A DNA stretch of 46,057 nucleotides from JBEBXQ01 sp040391535 (lineage in GTDB: Bacteria > Bacteroidota > Bacteroidia > Cytophagales > Spirosomataceae): contig JBEBXQ010000022.1 of assembly GCA_040391535.1 (NCBI GenBank), positions 1 through 46,057 of the forward strand, given 5' to 3'. Both the position numbers and the translations under genes were made by a program. This document shows, piece by piece, positions 36,301 through 44,116 of the stretch (position 1 is its first letter; every line of letters begins with the position of its first letter). The notes below the pieces were generated by a model. That model searched no databases, had not been told where the DNA came from, and saw nothing but the letters and a program-made list of their open reading frames with translations.

Positions 36301-36389
36301 CCAACAGCAGCCAGAACCAACCCGGTATTGACCTGGGTACACCTCCTCAGCCACGATCATGGCAAATCGGTGTCAATGTCTCATTTTAA
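33330..36389 (+). CDS. SusC/RagA-family TonB-linked transporter (pair 3)
   Basis: A 1019-residue transporter from the ATG at 33330; an ATG at 33348 is also possible, and a TTG at 33309 is less likely. Signal region 1-40 (ends SVYAQ), CarboxypepD-regulatory-like domain about 46-118 (PGVNILVKGLQKGTSTDLKG), TonB-box-like NEIVIVGYGQQE near 123-134, plug motif IESIEVLKDAEATALYGSRG, and barrel ending IGVNVSF. No STN domain, so no direct link to FecR signalling. It opens the operon that continues with susD, two DoxX-like genes, soxD-like, soxC-like and a FAD oxidoreductase gene. Its substrate is therefore possibly not a plain glycan. Confidence 0.94.
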   Translation: MLISKKMHFRYLTAVCISGKALLAWIFITLSGIIPVSVYAQQLQVVSGKVTDQKGEEIPGVNILVKGLQKGTSTDLKGDFSIELPSTHETLLFSFIGYKTEEVRVGNQTELAVSLTPDSKQLNEIVIVGYGQQERKNLIGSVSKVNPSETKNIPVGGFDAQLAGKVAGVQVTSNTGVPGEAVNIRLRGATSINASNNPLYVLDGVFINSESPQTINTGGKATSPIADINPSDIESIEVLKDAEATALYGSRGANGVIIITTKRGKYNQKSKINFSASTGWAKAAKLWELTTGPEHATLVNELWANQGKPFETRPFRPVSEGGRGLPEEQQTYDRLNQIFKTARLSSYDLSIAGGTQSTRYYIGTGYNSQESILQPITFDRFSFKLNLDQKINEKIQIGVGNTLGRTKRNQARAGDGPAGGLLQAALHTPTYLSPYNAASELVGRAGFDNVELMLKHYDVNSTSLRYIGNAYLEAELLPELKFRSTIGVDYNNYNESEYWNTYLIAGSPAGAATSAIGQYTIWINEQTLSYRKTFGNKHTAGLLVGNTLQSETSGLTSASGTGFANNSFKQISSAAVTSASQSWGKNSLASFFARADYNFGGKYLIDFSLRADGSSKFGSENQWGYFPSAGVAWRIKEESFLQDNQHISDLKLRASYGITGNQNGIGDFAARGLWSGGSPYGGNAGTAPQQLANPSLKWEKTSQFNIGLDAGFLDGKLSVELNAYRKYTTDGLLMVTLPGTTGFQNYWNNAAEISNKGFEVAIHSYTISKNDFSWTTDFNISRNINKIEKLETALQYGSRNLILQQEGHPLYSFWVYKQLYVDPQTGDAVYDDVNGDGVITTEDRQIDGSIWPKFFGGLTNNLKYKNFDLGLFFAFSYGNKVYNHNKFFGEGGGARDEARIIFKSNLERWQKPGDQTSLGKPDGVNVNNYRDGGSRWLEDGSFLRLRSLHLGYTLPASSIGKLGIGAVRVYAQGTNLWTLTRYTGLDPESSANSSQNQPGIDLGTPPQPRSWQIGVNVSF

Positions 36390-36408
36390 GTATATAAAAT
36401 ATTGAATC

Positions 36409-37764
36409 ATGTCAGATAAATATAAAAAACTGAACCGGTTGTCGGGGCTTCTGCTTTCATTAATGCTGTTGTCAGGATGCGATAGTTTTCTGAATGTGGA
36501 ACCTAAATCATCCGTATCCGATGAACAGACCATCTTCGACAAAAGCTCCGCTGAAACCGCACTGAATGGTGTTTACAGCGCACTGGGAAGCGGAGATTAT
36601 TACGGCACCAGCTTTCAGTCTATCGGTTACCTGTCCGGTGATAATGTCCAGTGGACCGGTTCACAGTCGCAGGTTCAGGAATTCATAGACCACAACGTTA
36701 ATGCTGAAAATGCAACAATCAGTAATGTATGGGTTTCCATCTACCGGACCATCAACCGTGCCAACCATGTTATCAACAAAGTGCCGCTGGTTGAAGACGC
36801 TTCGCTTACCCCGGCCATCAAGGATCAGATCGTCGGAGAGGCCCTTTTTATAAGAGCGCTCGCCTATTTTGATTTAGCCCGTACCTGGGGAGGGGCTGTC
36901 ATCATCACAGTGCCTACTACCTCTCCGGCTGAAAATTCAGGAATTGCCCGAAGTTCCCAGGCAGAAACCTATGCTCAGGTAATCAGGGATCTGGATGCCG
37001 CTGAGCCGCTGCTGCCTGAAACGACCAGCCGGTTCAGGGCAACCCGCAAGACCGTCCGGGCTCTGAAAGCACGTTACTATCTGTATCAGTCGGATTGGAA
37101 AAAGGCCGAAGAATACGCTGATAAAATTATTGCTGATGCAGGTTATAAACTCATTAGCCCTTACAACTCATTTTTCGCCAATAATGCGCGCGGTACAGAA
37201 GAGTCGGTTTTTGAAATATTTTATAACGGTACCTCCGAAGTCAACAACCACCGCGGACAATGGCAGCCTCAGGTTAACGGCGGTACACGTCAGTGGGCTC
37301 CAAGCCAGTCCCTGATTACGATCCTGAATAATCCGGAAACCGGTGGAAACCGCTCTTCACTGATAGGTATAGACAATCTGAACCGCTGGTATGGCAATTT
37401 ATACTACCGTTCACCGGCATCAGACCCTTCCTTTATTCTAAGAATTGCCGAGCTGTACCTGATCCGTGCAGAAGCTCGTGCCTATCAAAACAATATATCA
37501 GGAGCACTGGAAGATCTGAACGCAATAAGAACACGTGCAGGACTCAAAACCGTAACTTCTGAAAATCAAGCTGAAACGCTGCGCCTGATTGAAGATGAAA
37601 GAAGGCTGGAATTCGCTTTGGAACCACACCGTTGGTTTGACCTTACCAGAACCGGGCGTGCGGCAGAAGTACTGAATATCAACGATACAAGAAGGTATTT
37701 ACTACCTGTCCCATCCGAACAGTTAAAGGCCGATAAAGCATTGAAACAAAACGAAGGATACTAA
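36409..37764 (+). CDS. SusD/RagB-family lipoprotein (pair 3)
   Basis: A 451-residue lipoprotein, lipobox LLSGC with Cys24. SusD features: SSAETALNGVYSALGSGDYYG, INRANHVINKVP, GEALFIRALAYFDLARTWGGAV, LRIAELYLIRAEARAY, IEDERRLEFALEPHRWFDLTRTG and a terminal LLPVPSEQLKADKALKQN. It is shorter than pairs 1 and 2. It starts 19 bases after its susC and 9 bases before the first DoxX-like gene, which ties it to the redox genes downstream. It should bind the transported molecule at the cell surface. Known SusD proteins bind glycans or peptides; the ligand here is unknown. Confidence 0.94.
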   Translation: MSDKYKKLNRLSGLLLSLMLLSGCDSFLNVEPKSSVSDEQTIFDKSSAETALNGVYSALGSGDYYGTSFQSIGYLSGDNVQWTGSQSQVQEFIDHNVNAENATISNVWVSIYRTINRANHVINKVPLVEDASLTPAIKDQIVGEALFIRALAYFDLARTWGGAVIITVPTTSPAENSGIARSSQAETYAQVIRDLDAAEPLLPETTSRFRATRKTVRALKARYYLYQSDWKKAEEYADKIIADAGYKLISPYNSFFANNARGTEESVFEIFYNGTSEVNNHRGQWQPQVNGGTRQWAPSQSLITILNNPETGGNRSSLIGIDNLNRWYGNLYYRSPASDPSFILRIAELYLIRAEARAYQNNISGALEDLNAIRTRAGLKTVTSENQAETLRLIEDERRLEFALEPHRWFDLTRTGRAAEVLNINDTRRYLLPVPSEQLKADKALKQNEGY

Positions 37765-37773
37765 CCATTCATC

Positions 37774-39120
37774 ATGATGTCAAAACAGGAATTTATCCCG
37801 GCAGAATGGACTTCTACAGAAAAAATTCTGTTCCGCTTCGCGTTTATCTTTTTTATTGTACTGGTCGTTCCCTTCAATGCAGGATTTTATAAGCTGCTGT
37901 TTTCCACCAACTGGTTGCAGTCTGAATACGGAGACCTGTTTGCGCTGGTCAGGTATACACCTGATTTTACAGGCAATCCGTCACATTGGCTTAATGTGCT
38001 GATCGTCGTGATTATCGCTGCAGCAGGTGCGGCTCTCTGGACGTTTACCGACAAAAACACAAAAGAATATGCACGTTTGTATTACTGGTTACGGGTACTT
38101 GTCCGCTACAGGCTTGCCGCTGCTTTACTGGTATTTGCCTTTATCAAATATTATCCGTTACAATCTCCGGAGCCTTCTGTCAGTAATCTTAACACCGCGT
38201 ACGGAGATTTTTCTGCCTGGAAAATATTTTCACTCACCCTGGGTGTAGTACCGGGCTATCAGTCATTTCTGGGATTAACCGAGCTTCTTGCCGCACTTCT
38301 TTTACTCAATCGCCGTACCGCCACACTCGCCACCCTGGTTATTATTCCTTTTACCGGAAATGTGTTTTTCTCGAATCTGGCTTATGAAGGTGGCGAAGGT
38401 TACTACAGTTTTTACCTGCTGCTGCTGGCAGGATTCCTGTTGTTGTTTGACGTAAAAAGGCTTTATTCCCTGATTGCACAGGAACAGCCTACTTTCCCCA
38501 ATCGCTTTAATCCGGTTTTTTCTGATACCTGGAAAAAAAACAGCCGTTATGCCCTAAAAGGTCTTTTTATCGGAGTTTTTGTAATATGGTATGGAGCAAA
38601 GGCACACGCTGCCTACAGTAATGATCCCTATCAATATCCTAAGTTCCCCGGCCTCGAAAGCTCAGCAGGACTTTATAATGTCAGAGAATTCAGGCTCAAC
38701 CATCAGGAGCTACCTTATTCGGCCGTTGATCCGGTTCGCTGGCAGGATGTCGTTTTTGAAAAATGGAACACCATCAGTATCCGCTCCAACCGCCCTGTAA
38801 TTATTGATTCTGCGAATACAGAGCATATCCATTCAGAGGACAAATACCGTAACTACGAATTACTGGGATCTGCAGGCAGGCATTATTACAGCTATGAAAC
38901 CAATCCTGAAAAAGGGGAATTAACTCTGAGCAACCGGAACCATCATTACGCCGGTGAAACCCTGGCCTTGTCTTACACACGCCCGGATTCTTCAACCTTT
39001 ATTTTACAGGGCTTAAACGAGAACCGTGATTCCATTTATGTGGTACTTGAAAAAATAGAAAAAAAATACCTGTTTGAAGAAGTCAGAAAAACAGGAAGGC
39101 GAGGTGCTCTCAAACTTTGA
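37774..39120 (+). CDS. DoxX-like integral membrane protein with extracytoplasmic C-terminal domain (copy 1)
   Basis: A 448-residue membrane protein. Predicted helices lie near 19-37, 72-90, 110-126, 152-164, 166-179, 183-200, 210-226 and 260-278; about 170 soluble residues follow. The core WLRVLVRYRLAAALLVFAFIK, GVVPGYQSFLGLTELLAALLLLNRRTAT (key E170 and R180-R181) resembles DoxX/DoxD-type four-helix proteins. It has the same layout as the next gene. Some DoxX relatives are subunits of thiosulfate:quinone oxidoreductase, but I cannot establish that function here. Nine bases separate it from susD. A role in passing electrons from the periplasmic SoxCD-like enzyme to the membrane is an inference from context only. 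Confidence 0.65.
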   Translation: MMSKQEFIPAEWTSTEKILFRFAFIFFIVLVVPFNAGFYKLLFSTNWLQSEYGDLFALVRYTPDFTGNPSHWLNVLIVVIIAAAGAALWTFTDKNTKEYARLYYWLRVLVRYRLAAALLVFAFIKYYPLQSPEPSVSNLNTAYGDFSAWKIFSLTLGVVPGYQSFLGLTELLAALLLLNRRTATLATLVIIPFTGNVFFSNLAYEGGEGYYSFYLLLLAGFLLLFDVKRLYSLIAQEQPTFPNRFNPVFSDTWKKNSRYALKGLFIGVFVIWYGAKAHAAYSNDPYQYPKFPGLESSAGLYNVREFRLNHQELPYSAVDPVRWQDVVFEKWNTISIRSNRPVIIDSANTEHIHSEDKYRNYELLGSAGRHYYSYETNPEKGELTLSNRNHHYAGETLALSYTRPDSSTFILQGLNENRDSIYVVLEKIEKKYLFEEVRKTGRRGALKL

Positions 39121-39147
39121 AAAACGTCTGTTTAAATCTTATCTGAT

Positions 39148-40797
39148 ATGTCAGAAATCAATCTGAATCCCGCAAAAGAGGTCATCCCGGAATCTGTTCA
39201 GAAACCCCGGGCCTCGTCAGGCCACCAGCAGGACTGGAAGCCCTGGCAATTGTTCCTGTTCCGCATTGCCTTTGTATTCTTTATACTGATGTCCGTACCA
39301 AACAATCCCGAATGGTACAAAAATGCATTTTCTATTGACTGGACCAACCTGCATTACCGGGACCCTTATGATATTGCCCGGTTCGGATCGGGTCTGGACT
39401 GGTTTGGCAACCGGATTTTCGGCAGTCCGCTGCAGGGTTATGCTGTCTGGATTATTACTCTTCTGTTTTCAGTAGCGGCAGGTCTTTTGTGGACACTGGG
39501 GGAAAAGCTGGCGAAGAAAAAAGTGCATAACTATGATAAGCTTAACTACTGGCTGCGGACGATTGTGAGATACCGTGCAGGAATCGGTATTATCGGTTTC
39601 GGATTTACCAAGCTGCTTCCTACGCAGATGCCCTATCCGTCACTGGGATTACTGAATACTGATTTCGGGGATTTTACCCTGCAGAAAATCTACTGGCTAT
39701 CCATTGGCATCGTACCCTGGTATCAGGTTTTTGCAGGCGTAGTCGAAATTACGGCCGGTGTATTCCTGTTTTTCCGCCAAACCACCACTTTGGGTGCTGT
39801 TCTGCTGTTTGGCGCCCTGGGAGATATTGTGTATGTCAATTTCGCTTATGACGGAGGTGTCCATGTCTACAGTTCTTATTTTGTACTGTTGTCTGCCTTT
39901 CTGCTGGTGCAGGATACCCCACGGGTATTTAATCTGATCGTAAGAGAGAAGTTTACCTTACCGGCACATTACTATTACCCGGTCTTTGATCAAACCTGGC
40001 AAAAAATCGCCCGCTATGGAATAAAGACCACCATTATAGGGGTTTTTCTGATCCTGTTTTTTTACCTGTCTCTGGTCAATCTTCTTTACGATCCTTACAA
40101 GCAGCCCGCTGTTAAGGGAGTGAGTGAACTGAGGGGAAATTATAACGTAACTTCATTCAGTATCAATGGTCAGGAACTATCCTACTCACCTCTGGACACG
40201 GTCCGCTGGAAATGGGCGACTTTTGAAAACTGGTCAACCCTTACTTTTAAAGTCAATAAACCGACCAACCTTGATCTTTCAAACGGAGGTGGTTCTCCCA
40301 TGCGTGACATTGAGCGTACCTTCGAGTTAACGGGTACCGGCGGCGGACAGCGGGTCTTCTATTATCAGGCTGATACCGTTAACCAGGTTTTGTATCTGCA
40401 GGATAAATTCAAGGAACGCGGCGGCCGCAATTTCGCTGCCCGTGACGGTGCGGAATTTCAGCATAAACCTGCAGACAACACAACCGGTAACAACCTTAAA
40501 AGCAACGAACCGGATCCCAACTGGATTCCCGAAGAAGCTTTGTCCAACATTGGTGACGAAACCTACAAAATTGACCCCAGGGCTTCTTCAACCCGTCGTA
40601 TAAGAGAATATGCAGATGCCCCTGTTAATGAAAAAAGAAACCGGATGATCCTTAACTATCAGAGTTCTGACAACGGTGCCAGGGTGATTTTAACAGGCAT
40701 TGACGAAAATAAAGACTCGCTGCATGTGGTACTGGACAGAGTTCATAAAAGTTATACACTCTCTGAGAGTTCAATTCAGGCAGGGAAATATGATTAG
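39148..40797 (+). CDS. DoxX-like integral membrane protein with extracytoplasmic C-terminal domain (copy 2)
   Basis: A 549-residue paralogue of the preceding protein. Shared blocks: WLRTIVRYR (135-143), KLLPTQMPYPSLGLLNTDFG (155-174, versus PLQSPEPSVSNLNTAYGDF), GIVPWYQVFAGVVEITAGVFLFFRQTTT (187-214 region, key E200 and R210), NFAYDGG and, in the tail, VRWKWATFENWSTL versus VRWQDVVFEKWNTI. It has an additional proline-rich N-terminal 30 residues and a longer tail insert (about 400-490). The last eight bases overlap the start of the cytochrome gene, so translation is coupled. The pair probably forms one membrane complex. Function unproven. Confidence 0.65.
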   Translation: MSEINLNPAKEVIPESVQKPRASSGHQQDWKPWQLFLFRIAFVFFILMSVPNNPEWYKNAFSIDWTNLHYRDPYDIARFGSGLDWFGNRIFGSPLQGYAVWIITLLFSVAAGLLWTLGEKLAKKKVHNYDKLNYWLRTIVRYRAGIGIIGFGFTKLLPTQMPYPSLGLLNTDFGDFTLQKIYWLSIGIVPWYQVFAGVVEITAGVFLFFRQTTTLGAVLLFGALGDIVYVNFAYDGGVHVYSSYFVLLSAFLLVQDTPRVFNLIVREKFTLPAHYYYPVFDQTWQKIARYGIKTTIIGVFLILFFYLSLVNLLYDPYKQPAVKGVSELRGNYNVTSFSINGQELSYSPLDTVRWKWATFENWSTLTFKVNKPTNLDLSNGGGSPMRDIERTFELTGTGGGQRVFYYQADTVNQVLYLQDKFKERGGRNFAARDGAEFQHKPADNTTGNNLKSNEPDPNWIPEEALSNIGDETYKIDPRASSTRRIREYADAPVNEKRNRMILNYQSSDNGARVILTGIDENKDSLHVVLDRVHKSYTLSESSIQAGKYD

Positions 40798-41362
40798 AAA
40801 ATCATTTGCAGGTATTGGGGTACTGTTGTTCACATTTTACATCGCCGCAACCGTATCAGCTCCTGCTACAACACATACCTACTTTCCGGCAGATACCATT
40901 CCATCCCGGTTCGGCTTCGGAGCGCCTGCTTCCGAAGCACGGATCGCGGTTTGGGATATTGACGTCAGGCCTGACGGAAAAGGACTTCCGGAAGGGACAG
41001 GAAGTGTAATCCGGGGAAAGGAAATATATCAGCTGAAATGTGCCTCATGTCATGGCGTTACAGGGAAAGAAGGCCCTTTCGATAAGCTGGTCTTTGATCC
41101 GGATTCAAAAGCTAAAACCATCGGCAATTACTGGCCCTATGCCACCACGGTTTTTGATTACATTCAGCGGGCAATGCCCTTTAATCAGCCGGGGTCATTA
41201 ACACCGGCCGAAGTGTACAGTCTGACGGCTTATTTATTATATGAAAATAAAATCATTGAAGAAACAACCGTGATTACAAAAAACAACCTGGCCACTATAC
41301 AAATGCCTGCGCGCGGGCTGTTTATCCCCGACACCCGTACCGATGGTCCGGAAATAAAATAA
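40790..41362 (+). CDS. SoxD-like mono-haem cytochrome c
   Basis: A 190-residue exported cytochrome. I chose the ATG at 40790 because it gives a signal peptide (MIRKSFAGIGVLLFTFYIAA) and overlaps the upstream stop by 8 bases; the frame itself extends further upstream. The haem motif is CASCH at 84-88 with the axial Met probably M129 (AMPFNQPGSL). The segment FGFGAPASEARIAVWDIDVRPDGKGLPEGTG (41-71; key residues W55, D56, D58, G63) is characteristic of SoxD-type cytochromes, the electron-accepting subunit of sulfane dehydrogenase SoxCD. Classical SoxD has two haems; here one CxxCH is seen. It lies just before the soxC-like gene, 7 bases apart. Confidence 0.85.
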   Translation: MIRKSFAGIGVLLFTFYIAATVSAPATTHTYFPADTIPSRFGFGAPASEARIAVWDIDVRPDGKGLPEGTGSVIRGKEIYQLKCASCHGVTGKEGPFDKLVFDPDSKAKTIGNYWPYATTVFDYIQRAMPFNQPGSLTPAEVYSLTAYLLYENKIIEETTVITKNNLATIQMPARGLFIPDTRTDGPEIK

Positions 41363-41369
41363 TTCAGCA

Positions 41370-42578
41370 ATGGACACCACACGTCATAAATTCAGCCGCA
41401 GGGAGATATTAAAAAGCACTACTATCCCCTTTCTTGTGCTGGCACAAAGCGAGCAGGGGAAAACGTGGCAGATCCCTTCTGCTGAAGATGACCCAGCCAA
41501 AATACCAGGCGCGCCTGTAGGCACGCTGGGAACCCGGTCCGCTTTTGAAAATCTGCGTAAAACTGCTTCCGATATTTCTGCACGTACTCCCTTGCAGGAC
41601 CTGCACGGAATGATTACACCCTCTGACCTGCATTTTGAACGTGACCATGCAGGTGTACCGGAGATCAATCCTGAAAAGCATGAATTGCTGATTCATGGAA
41701 TGGTAGAGCGGCCTCTGGTATTTAAACTGGCAGACCTGAAACGGTTTCCGTCCGTATCCCGGATCGCCTTTCTGGAATGTTCCGGTAATTACCGCGGAAA
41801 GGAGTCCGGTGAAATTTCTCCTCAGGAAATCTGCGGCCTGACCAGTCAGAGCGAATGGACGGGCGTTAAGCTTTCTACCTTATTCCGTGAAGCTGGTGTC
41901 CGAAATACAGCTACCTGGTTCCTGGCCGAAGGAGGTGATGCAGCCGTCATGACAAGGAGTATTCCGGTAAGGAAAGGCTGGGAGGACGCCATCGTTGCCT
42001 ATGCGCAAAACGGAGAAGCAATACGTCCGGAGCAAGGCTATCCTTTCCGGCTGTTCCTGCCTGGTTATGAAGGAAATACCAATATAAAATGGCTTCGGAG
42101 AATTGAACTTTCAGATGAACCTTTTCACACCAGAGAGGAAACATCAAAATACACAGAGGTCGTCGGCGAAGGAAAAATAAGACAGTTCAGTTTTGTAATG
42201 GACGCCCGGTCCATCATTACCTTTCCCGCCTATCCTTACCATGTGGAAAAGGGCTGGATTGAAATAAAAGGAATTGCCTGGAGCGGCAGAGGAAAGATTG
42301 TCCGTGTGGATATCAGTACCAACGGAGGGAAAAGCTGGGAAAAAAGTGAGCTGCAGGATCCCGTACTTGACAAAGCGCATACCCGTTTTCGTTTTTTGTG
42401 GCAATGGGATGGCACCGAAACCGTCATTCTGAGCAGAGCTGTAGATGAGACCGGATATGTGCAGCCAACGCTCAAAATCCTGAAAGAAGCCAGGGGCGGT
42501 TATATGGGATACCATTATAATCCGGTTACGGGCTGGCTCCTCAAACCTGCAGGAGAAGTACTTTTTCAACCCACCTGA
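41370..42578 (+). CDS. SoxC/sulfite-oxidase-family molybdoenzyme
   Basis: A 402-residue protein of the sulfite oxidase family. The N-terminal Tat-like motif SRREILK (9-15) is followed by an unusually short hydrophobic stretch. The molybdopterin domain (about 75-270) has the conserved Mo-ligating Cys137 in FLECSGN, with GMITPSDLHFERDHAGVPEI and LFLPGYEGNTNIKWLRRIE as family blocks. From about 275 the dimerisation (Mo-co dimer, Ig-like) domain follows, with VDISTNGGKSWEKSEL and TRFRFLWQWDG. Resemblance and the preceding SoxD-like gene point to SoxC, the catalytic subunit of sulfane dehydrogenase, or a sulfite dehydrogenase. SoxXA, SoxYZ and SoxB are not in the window, so the substrate may be sulfite or another organic sulfur or oxyanion compound. 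Confidence 0.87.
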   Translation: MDTTRHKFSRREILKSTTIPFLVLAQSEQGKTWQIPSAEDDPAKIPGAPVGTLGTRSAFENLRKTASDISARTPLQDLHGMITPSDLHFERDHAGVPEINPEKHELLIHGMVERPLVFKLADLKRFPSVSRIAFLECSGNYRGKESGEISPQEICGLTSQSEWTGVKLSTLFREAGVRNTATWFLAEGGDAAVMTRSIPVRKGWEDAIVAYAQNGEAIRPEQGYPFRLFLPGYEGNTNIKWLRRIELSDEPFHTREETSKYTEVVGEGKIRQFSFVMDARSIITFPAYPYHVEKGWIEIKGIAWSGRGKIVRVDISTNGGKSWEKSELQDPVLDKAHTRFRFLWQWDGTETVILSRAVDETGYVQPTLKILKEARGGYMGYHYNPVTGWLLKPAGEVLFQPT

Positions 42579-42646
42579 TCCCGGCCTGACCGAAAATGCA
42601 TACCTTAGTTACGATCAACTCAACAAATTGACCAATTCTTAAACGA

Positions 42647-44071
42647 ATGAATGCCAAAGATTACGATGCCATTGTGGTTGGATCAGGACCCAACGGACTT
42701 GCCGCTGCTATCACCTTGCGGCAACAGGGATTATCTGTGCTGCTGATTGAAGGTAAGGATGAAGTCGGAGGAGGTACCCGCACCTCCGAACTGACACTTC
42801 CGGGGTTTCATCATGATATCTGCTCGGCTGTGCATCCGATGGCTGTTCTTTCTCCGTTTTTCAAAACATTGCCTCTGAGCCGGCATGGGCTCGAATGGCT
42901 TCAGCCCGAAATCAACGCCGCTCACCCTTTGGATAACGGTTCGGCCGGGGCGCTCTTTCATTCCGTTAAGGATACAGCCGCCAGTCTGGGACCGGATACT
43001 GTAGCTTACGAAAAGTTTATGGCCCCGGTAGTGAAAAGCCTGCCTTCATTACTTCCCGAACTACTGAGTCCGTTTCCTTTACCTGCCAATTTTCTGGATC
43101 TGGCACTTTTCGGACTGAAAGCCTTACCACCCTCCACCTGGATTGCAAAGCTTTTCAAAACCCCGGAAGCCAAAGGTTTGTGGGCAGGAATGGCCGCCCA
43201 CTCCATTCAACCCCTGGATAACTGGATCACCTCGGCGATCGGGCTTATGCTGATGGCCGCAGGACATGTAAACGGATGGCCCATTCCCAAAGGGGGGTCT
43301 AAAGGCATCTCACTGGCGCTGGCTTCCTATTTCAAAAGCATAGGAGGTGAAATTCAGACAGGATTTTTTGTTACATCAGTTAAGGAATTACCTACAGCCA
43401 AAGCTCTGTTATTTGATGTTACACCCCGGCAACTGGTAAAGCTGGCCGGCGACCGGTTAAGCCGGTCATATATCCAAAGGCTGGATAACTACCGCTACGG
43501 AATGGGTGTATTCAAAATTGACTGGGCCCTGAGCAGCCCGGCTCCTTTTACATCTTCTTTGTGCCGGAAAGCCGGAACGGTGCATCTGGGAGGTACCTTC
43601 GAAGAAATAGCTGCCACGGAAAAAATGGCTTCCGATGGAAAAATTCCCGACAAGCCTTTTGTCTTATTTTCACAACCCACCCTTATTGATCCCACCCGCG
43701 CCCCGGAGGGCAAACACGTTGCTTGGGCTTACTGCCATGTTCCTCACGGATCAGGTGCAGATATGACGCAGGCTATCGAATCGCAGGTAGAGCGTTTTGC
43801 TCCGGGTTTCAGAGATACGATTCTGGCTAAGCATACTTTTTCTGCTCCTGAAATGGAGGCTTACAATCCTAACTATATCGGTGGCGATATTAATGGAGGT
43901 ATACAGGATATCTTTCAGCATTTCTCCCGTCCTGTTCTCAGCATTTCCCCTTACCGCACTTCACAGAAAGGCATTTATATCTGTTCCTCCTCCACTCCTC
44001 CCGGTGGTGGCGTACACGGTATGTGTGGTTATCATGCGGCAAAAAGAGCTTTAAAGGATGGGGTATTCTGA
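42647..44071 (+). CDS. Phytoene-desaturase-like FAD-dependent oxidoreductase
   Basis: A 474-residue flavoprotein of the amine-oxidase/carotenoid-desaturase superfamily. The dinucleotide-binding motif is VVGSGPNGLAAAITL (10-24), followed by IEGKDEVGGGTRTSEL. PKGGSKGISLALASYFKSIGGEI and LLFDVTPRQLVKLAGDRL are typical of the broad NAD(P)/FAD-dependent oxidoreductase group, and a C-terminal FAD segment reads GGVHGMCGYHAAKRAL. No signal peptide: cytoplasmic. Family members desaturate carotenoids or oxidise other hydrophobic substrates; the real one is unknown. It starts 68 bases after the soxC-like gene and is the last gene of the operon. No clear terminator was found in the 45-base gap to the convergent gene. 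Confidence 0.82.
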   Translation: MNAKDYDAIVVGSGPNGLAAAITLRQQGLSVLLIEGKDEVGGGTRTSELTLPGFHHDICSAVHPMAVLSPFFKTLPLSRHGLEWLQPEINAAHPLDNGSAGALFHSVKDTAASLGPDTVAYEKFMAPVVKSLPSLLPELLSPFPLPANFLDLALFGLKALPPSTWIAKLFKTPEAKGLWAGMAAHSIQPLDNWITSAIGLMLMAAGHVNGWPIPKGGSKGISLALASYFKSIGGEIQTGFFVTSVKELPTAKALLFDVTPRQLVKLAGDRLSRSYIQRLDNYRYGMGVFKIDWALSSPAPFTSSLCRKAGTVHLGGTFEEIAATEKMASDGKIPDKPFVLFSQPTLIDPTRAPEGKHVAWAYCHVPHGSGADMTQAIESQVERFAPGFRDTILAKHTFSAPEMEAYNPNYIGGDINGGIQDIFQHFSRPVLSISPYRTSQKGIYICSSSTPPGGGVHGMCGYHAAKRALKDGVF

Positions 44072-44116
44072 AAAGCCAGTGGTTTTCAGCCAAATCCCTT
44101 ATAAAAACCGGATACG

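Noticed and set aside
40700..40789. 30-codon extension of the cytochrome frame
   Set aside because: It lies inside the upstream gene in another frame; the start at 40790 begins the signal peptide.
44072..44116. Terminator between the FAD oxidoreductase and the beta-helix gene
   Set aside because: Only a six-base GGTTTT/AAAACC pairing was found; not sufficient.
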